The notes beneath the pieces were generated by a model, which saw only the letters and a program-made list of their open reading frames with translations, made no database searches and was not told the origin of the DNA. A program made the translations under genes and the position numbers. Shown here in pieces: positions 4,882 through 6,701 of a stretch of 6,701 nt of DNA (position 1 is its first letter; every line of letters starts with the position of its first letter). Source of the DNA: an uncultured Actinomyces sp. (GTDB taxonomy: Bacteria > Actinomycetota > Actinomycetes > Actinomycetales > Actinomycetaceae); NCBI GenBank assembly GCA_945949035.1, contig CAMFDH010000071.1, positions 1-6,701 of the forward strand, given 5' to 3'.

Positions 4882-5694
4882 ATGCGATTTCAATCAACCT
4901 TTGGCGGCCGTCATGAACTCGGCCAGAACTTTCTCCGTAGTCCCAGCACCATTGACCGTTTCATTGCGGTCGTTCGCGATACAGAAGGGAGCATCCTTGA
5001 AGTAGGTGCCGGCGATGGTGCCATCACGCGGAAACTGTCTCTACTAAATCGAGATATCACCGCAATCGATGTTGATGAACAACTTGTCAAACGTTTGCAG
5101 CGGGATATTCCTACAGTTCGAGTCGAGCGTGCCGACGCTCTGCGTTTCTCACTCGACTTTCCGGTCATAGTGGGGAACATCCCCTTCAACCTGACGACCC
5201 CAATTCTGCGCCGCCTGCTTAAATCATCCACCTGGAACTATGCAGTTCTACTGACACAGTGGGAAGTCGCACGGAAGCGGGCTGGCGTCGGCGGATGCAC
5301 GATGATGACTGCACAAGCCGCTCCCTGGTATGTATTCGAGTTGCGTGGTCGAGTACCAGCACGCCATTTCGCACCGCAGCCAAGCGTAGACGGTGGAATT
5401 CTCCACATAGCTCGCCGCGAAAAACCCCTCGTGTCTTCAGCGGAACGGCGCAACTATGAGAGCTTCGTGCGTGCAGCGTTCACCGGCAGAGGTCGCACTC
5501 TCCCACAGATCCTTGGCCGAGCGAGTGGAGCGCCAAGCAACCAGGCATCCCGAGTGCTCAGTGAGCTGTCACTCGGGGATGTTCGCCTGCCACGCGATCT
5601 CCGGGCTGATACATGGGCCGTGTTGTGGTCCCGCCTTACCCAACGCCGGCAACCGCACGACCAAGAGGGAGCAAGACGGGACTTTCGACAATGA
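4882..5694 (+). CDS. erm: Erm-type 23S rRNA (adenine-N6) methyltransferase
   Basis: The 270-aa product belongs to the Erm/KsgA family, which methylates A2058 (E. coli numbering) of 23S rRNA and gives macrolide-lincosamide-streptogramin B resistance. Seen in order: GRHELGQNFL (about 9-18), SAM motif I LEVGAGDGA (39-47), acidic AIDVDEQL (61-68), RADAL (83-87), the catalytic motif VGNIPFNLTT (Asn99-Ile-Pro-Phe102), and LLTQWEVARKRAGVGG with TMMTAQAAPW typical of actinobacterial Erm proteins. It is close in pattern to Erm(X) but clearly differs from the Erm(X) sequence I recall, so no class letter is given. ATG 4882 has SD GGAG at 7 nt. The C-terminus ends in a short basic, Gln-rich tail (about 20 residues after LTQRR). 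The gene is preceded by a leader peptide and attenuator-like structures and is divergent from the ABC-F gene. The family is certain; the exact class is not. Confidence 0.96.
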   Translation: MRFQSTFGGRHELGQNFLRSPSTIDRFIAVVRDTEGSILEVGAGDGAITRKLSLLNRDITAIDVDEQLVKRLQRDIPTVRVERADALRFSLDFPVIVGNIPFNLTTPILRRLLKSSTWNYAVLLTQWEVARKRAGVGGCTMMTAQAAPWYVFELRGRVPARHFAPQPSVDGGILHIARREKPLVSSAERRNYESFVRAAFTGRGRTLPQILGRASGAPSNQASRVLSELSLGDVRLPRDLRADTWAVLWSRLTQRRQPHDQEGARRDFRQ

Positions 5695-5749
5695 ACTCGC
5701 CGCGGATTTGGCTCGCTACTTTGGGCGCCGATTTGCCGAGGATCAGTGA

Positions 5750-5770
5750 GGACTCACTCGTGGCGAGTCC
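5750..5770 (+). terminator. Hairpin after erm, weak terminator candidate
   Basis: GGACTC (5750-5755) and GAGTCC (5765-5770) flank a 9-nt loop, 55 nt after the erm stop. No T-run follows, so factor-independent termination is doubtful. Confidence 0.3.
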
Positions 5771-5811
5771 GACAGGTGCAATTGCGTCCGCCAACGACAA
5801 CGGAGGCGTAC

Positions 5812-5865
5812 ATGGACGAGCCAGGAGCTCGACGTGGTGCCAAGGTTAGTGAGAACACGCGGTAG
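5812..5865 (+). CDS. Small ORF MDEPGARRGAKVSENTR overlapping the araC start
   Basis: ATG 5812 follows GGAGG (5802-5806) by 5 nt, the best SD in this part of the window. The frame closes after 17 codons at TAG 5863. It overlaps the AraC-type gene in another frame, and its last residues (TR) are matched by TRG in that frame at the same place. It could be a leader peptide coupled to the regulator, or the original N-terminus of the regulator separated by a single-base change. No function is recognised. Confidence 0.35.
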   Translation: MDEPGARRGAKVSENTR

Positions 5866-6701
5866 CGAGTTTTCACCAGTCGTGGCTCGCTTAGGGACCA
5901 TGCATCGCCCTCTCGGGCCCCGTGCGTTCGACTGCGCCCAGATGGCGGTTGTTCGCGCGGGGTCCGCAATTCTGTTCGGAAAGTTCGGTGACCACTATCT
6001 CAATATCGGTGACGTTGCGCTGATCTCTCCCTGTACCCTGTTCCGTGTCGAGCCGGAACCATGGGTCACCATAACCACACTGTACGTGGACAACGACTAT
6101 CTGGTCGATCAGATCTTCTGGCAGTACGCTGCGCACTTCACCGATCGGCTCGACACCCAGACCTTCCTCGATGCCCAAGATACTGACCCGATTCATGTAG
6201 TGCGCCTCGGGGAAAACCGAGCTAGCTTGCTTACGCCATGGCTGGACGAACTAACCGCCCTAAGCACGAATGGCCTGTTGCCGGAGCGGTTCTACCGGCT
6301 CCAAGCGCTCCTGTTCTGCATCTTCGACATCGTCGTGCCAACGCTCGACGATGGAGGTATCGTGCCTCGTGGCCGGACAAGTGTGCTGCCGCGTTTGCCA
6401 CGGCGCCGCGCGTTCTCACCAGTGCAGGAAGAAGCGCGCCTGGCTGCTCGAATGCTTCGCGACGGGCTCGCCGAGGAGTGGACGCTAGACCGGCTCGCCG
6501 CTTCAGTGCATTTGTCACGGTCGAGGCTCGGCCGGGTGTTTCGCGAAGCGTTCGGCAAGACCCCGATCGCCTACTTGACAATGCTGCGGGCCGAGCGAAT
6601 GGCTGAACTTTTGCGCACCACCGACGCGCCAATCGCTACGATTGCATCTCAGTTGGGATGGCCTGACCCAGACTATGCCGGGCGGCTTTTCAAACAGAGT
6701 G
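5834..6701 (+). CDS. AraC-family transcriptional regulator, C-terminus beyond right edge
   Basis: I translated an open frame of 289 codons from GTG 5834 to the window end. The N-terminal effector or dimerisation part contains TRGSEFSPVVARLGTM and a cupin-like stretch (AVVRAGSAILFGKFGDHYLNIGDV), then a middle part with FWQYAAHFTDRLD. The DNA-binding domain has a first helix-turn-helix around residues 214-235 (WTLDRLAASVHLSRSRLGRVF), then GKTPIAYLTMLRAERMAELL and the start of the second helix-turn-helix (APIATIASQLGWPD). This is typical AraC/XylS architecture. The final part of the domain lies outside the window. GTG 5834 is chosen because AGGAG (5823-5827) lies 6 nt upstream; ATG 5900 is the first ATG but has poor spacing to AGGG. 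Targets are unknown; regulation of neighbouring genes beyond the window is as likely as of erm. I recall similar regulators on corynebacterial and arthrobacterial mobile elements. Confidence 0.9.
   Translation, partial: MVPRLVRTRGSEFSPVVARLGTMHRPLGPRAFDCAQMAVVRAGSAILFGKFGDHYLNIGDVALISPCTLFRVEPEPWVTITTLYVDNDYLVDQIFWQYAAHFTDRLDTQTFLDAQDTDPIHVVRLGENRASLLTPWLDELTALSTNGLLPERFYRLQALLFCIFDIVVPTLDDGGIVPRGRTSVLPRLPRRRAFSPVQEEARLAARMLRDGLAEEWTLDRLAASVHLSRSRLGRVFREAFGKTPIAYLTMLRAERMAELLRTTDAPIATIASQLGWPDPDYAGRLFKQS
5849..5876. repeat. Strong hairpin inside the 5' end of the araC-type gene
   Basis: Bases 5849-5855 (GTGAGAA) pair with 5870-5876 (TTTTCAC) with one G-U. The stem continues inward with C5856-G5869, one A-A mismatch and CGC/GCG (5858-5860 with 5865-5867), closing a GGTA loop. 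It covers the stop of the small upstream ORF and lies between the two possible starts of the regulator (5834 and 5900). It could gate translation, or may be incidental. Confidence 0.45.

Noticed and set aside
4769..5005. Frame across the erm start containing SVFVVTS, similar to the IFVI stalling core of the ErmC leader
   Set aside because: Only a TTG start without SD, no nearby stop, and it runs 120 nt into erm out of frame. The resemblance is probably chance.
5456..5749. Frame overlapping the erm 3' end, with a protein-like tail (NELAADLARYFGRRFAEDQ)
   Set aside because: Most of it is a shadow of erm with Cys/Arg/His-rich composition; the tail alone is too short to assign to a remnant.
5691..5849. 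52-codon ORF whose ATG overlaps the erm stop (ATGA)
   Set aside because: No SD, no recognisable motif, ordinary base composition; it ends within the araC-type start region. Coupling is possible but unsupported.
1..6701. Insertion sequences, CRISPR arrays, tRNA or rRNA genes
   Set aside because: No transposase frame, terminal inverted repeats, regular spaced repeats or recognisable RNA gene was seen.

Overview
The window looks like part of a mobilisable plasmid or integrative conjugative element from a high-GC Gram-positive bacterium (Actinomycetota, most likely Micrococcales or Corynebacteriales). The reasons are the moderate-to-high GC with GC-rich third codon positions, the frequent GTG/TTG starts, the actinobacterial type of MobF relaxase, and two promoters whose -10 boxes sit exactly 7 nt from an ATG, as in the leaderless transcripts common in this phylum. 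No species can be named from the sequence alone.

Layout: (1) 1-1116, minus strand: the N-terminal 372 residues of a TrwC/MobF relaxase, running off the left edge. (2) 1117-1398: the divergent region between relaxase and methyltransferase, holding a perfect 11-bp hairpin and five further small inverted repeats, a candidate oriT or operator cluster. (3) 1399-2505, plus: a solitary C5 cytosine DNA methyltransferase. Nested in it in the +1 frame (1826-2320) is a second, probably real gene with its own strong ribosome binding site. (4) 2630-4363, minus: an antibiotic-resistance-type ABC-F ATPase, convergent with the methyltransferase. (5) 4364-4881: a divergent regulatory region. (6) 4882-5694, plus: an Erm 23S rRNA methyltransferase. 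(7) 5834-6701, plus: an AraC-family regulator running off the right edge.

The most interesting part is the divergent resistance block. Each resistance gene appears to have a leaderless short peptide at the very start of its transcript: MGALIL ahead of the ABC-F gene and MGTLIFAR ahead of erm. They share the pattern M-G-[AT]-L-I-[LF] through different codons, and the LIF core resembles the erythromycin-sensing MsrD leader (MYLIFM, from memory). Downstream of each peptide are complementary segments that could form mutually exclusive structures. In the erm leader one 9-nt segment can either join a terminator-like stem or mask the erm Shine-Dalgarno. This fits twin drug-responsive attenuators controlling two ribosome-protecting enzymes (target methylation and ABC-F protection) on a mobile element. 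The methyltransferase could protect the incoming element from restriction, and the relaxase would start its transfer. All functional statements are inferred from sequence and family knowledge; nothing was searched or computed beyond hand reading.
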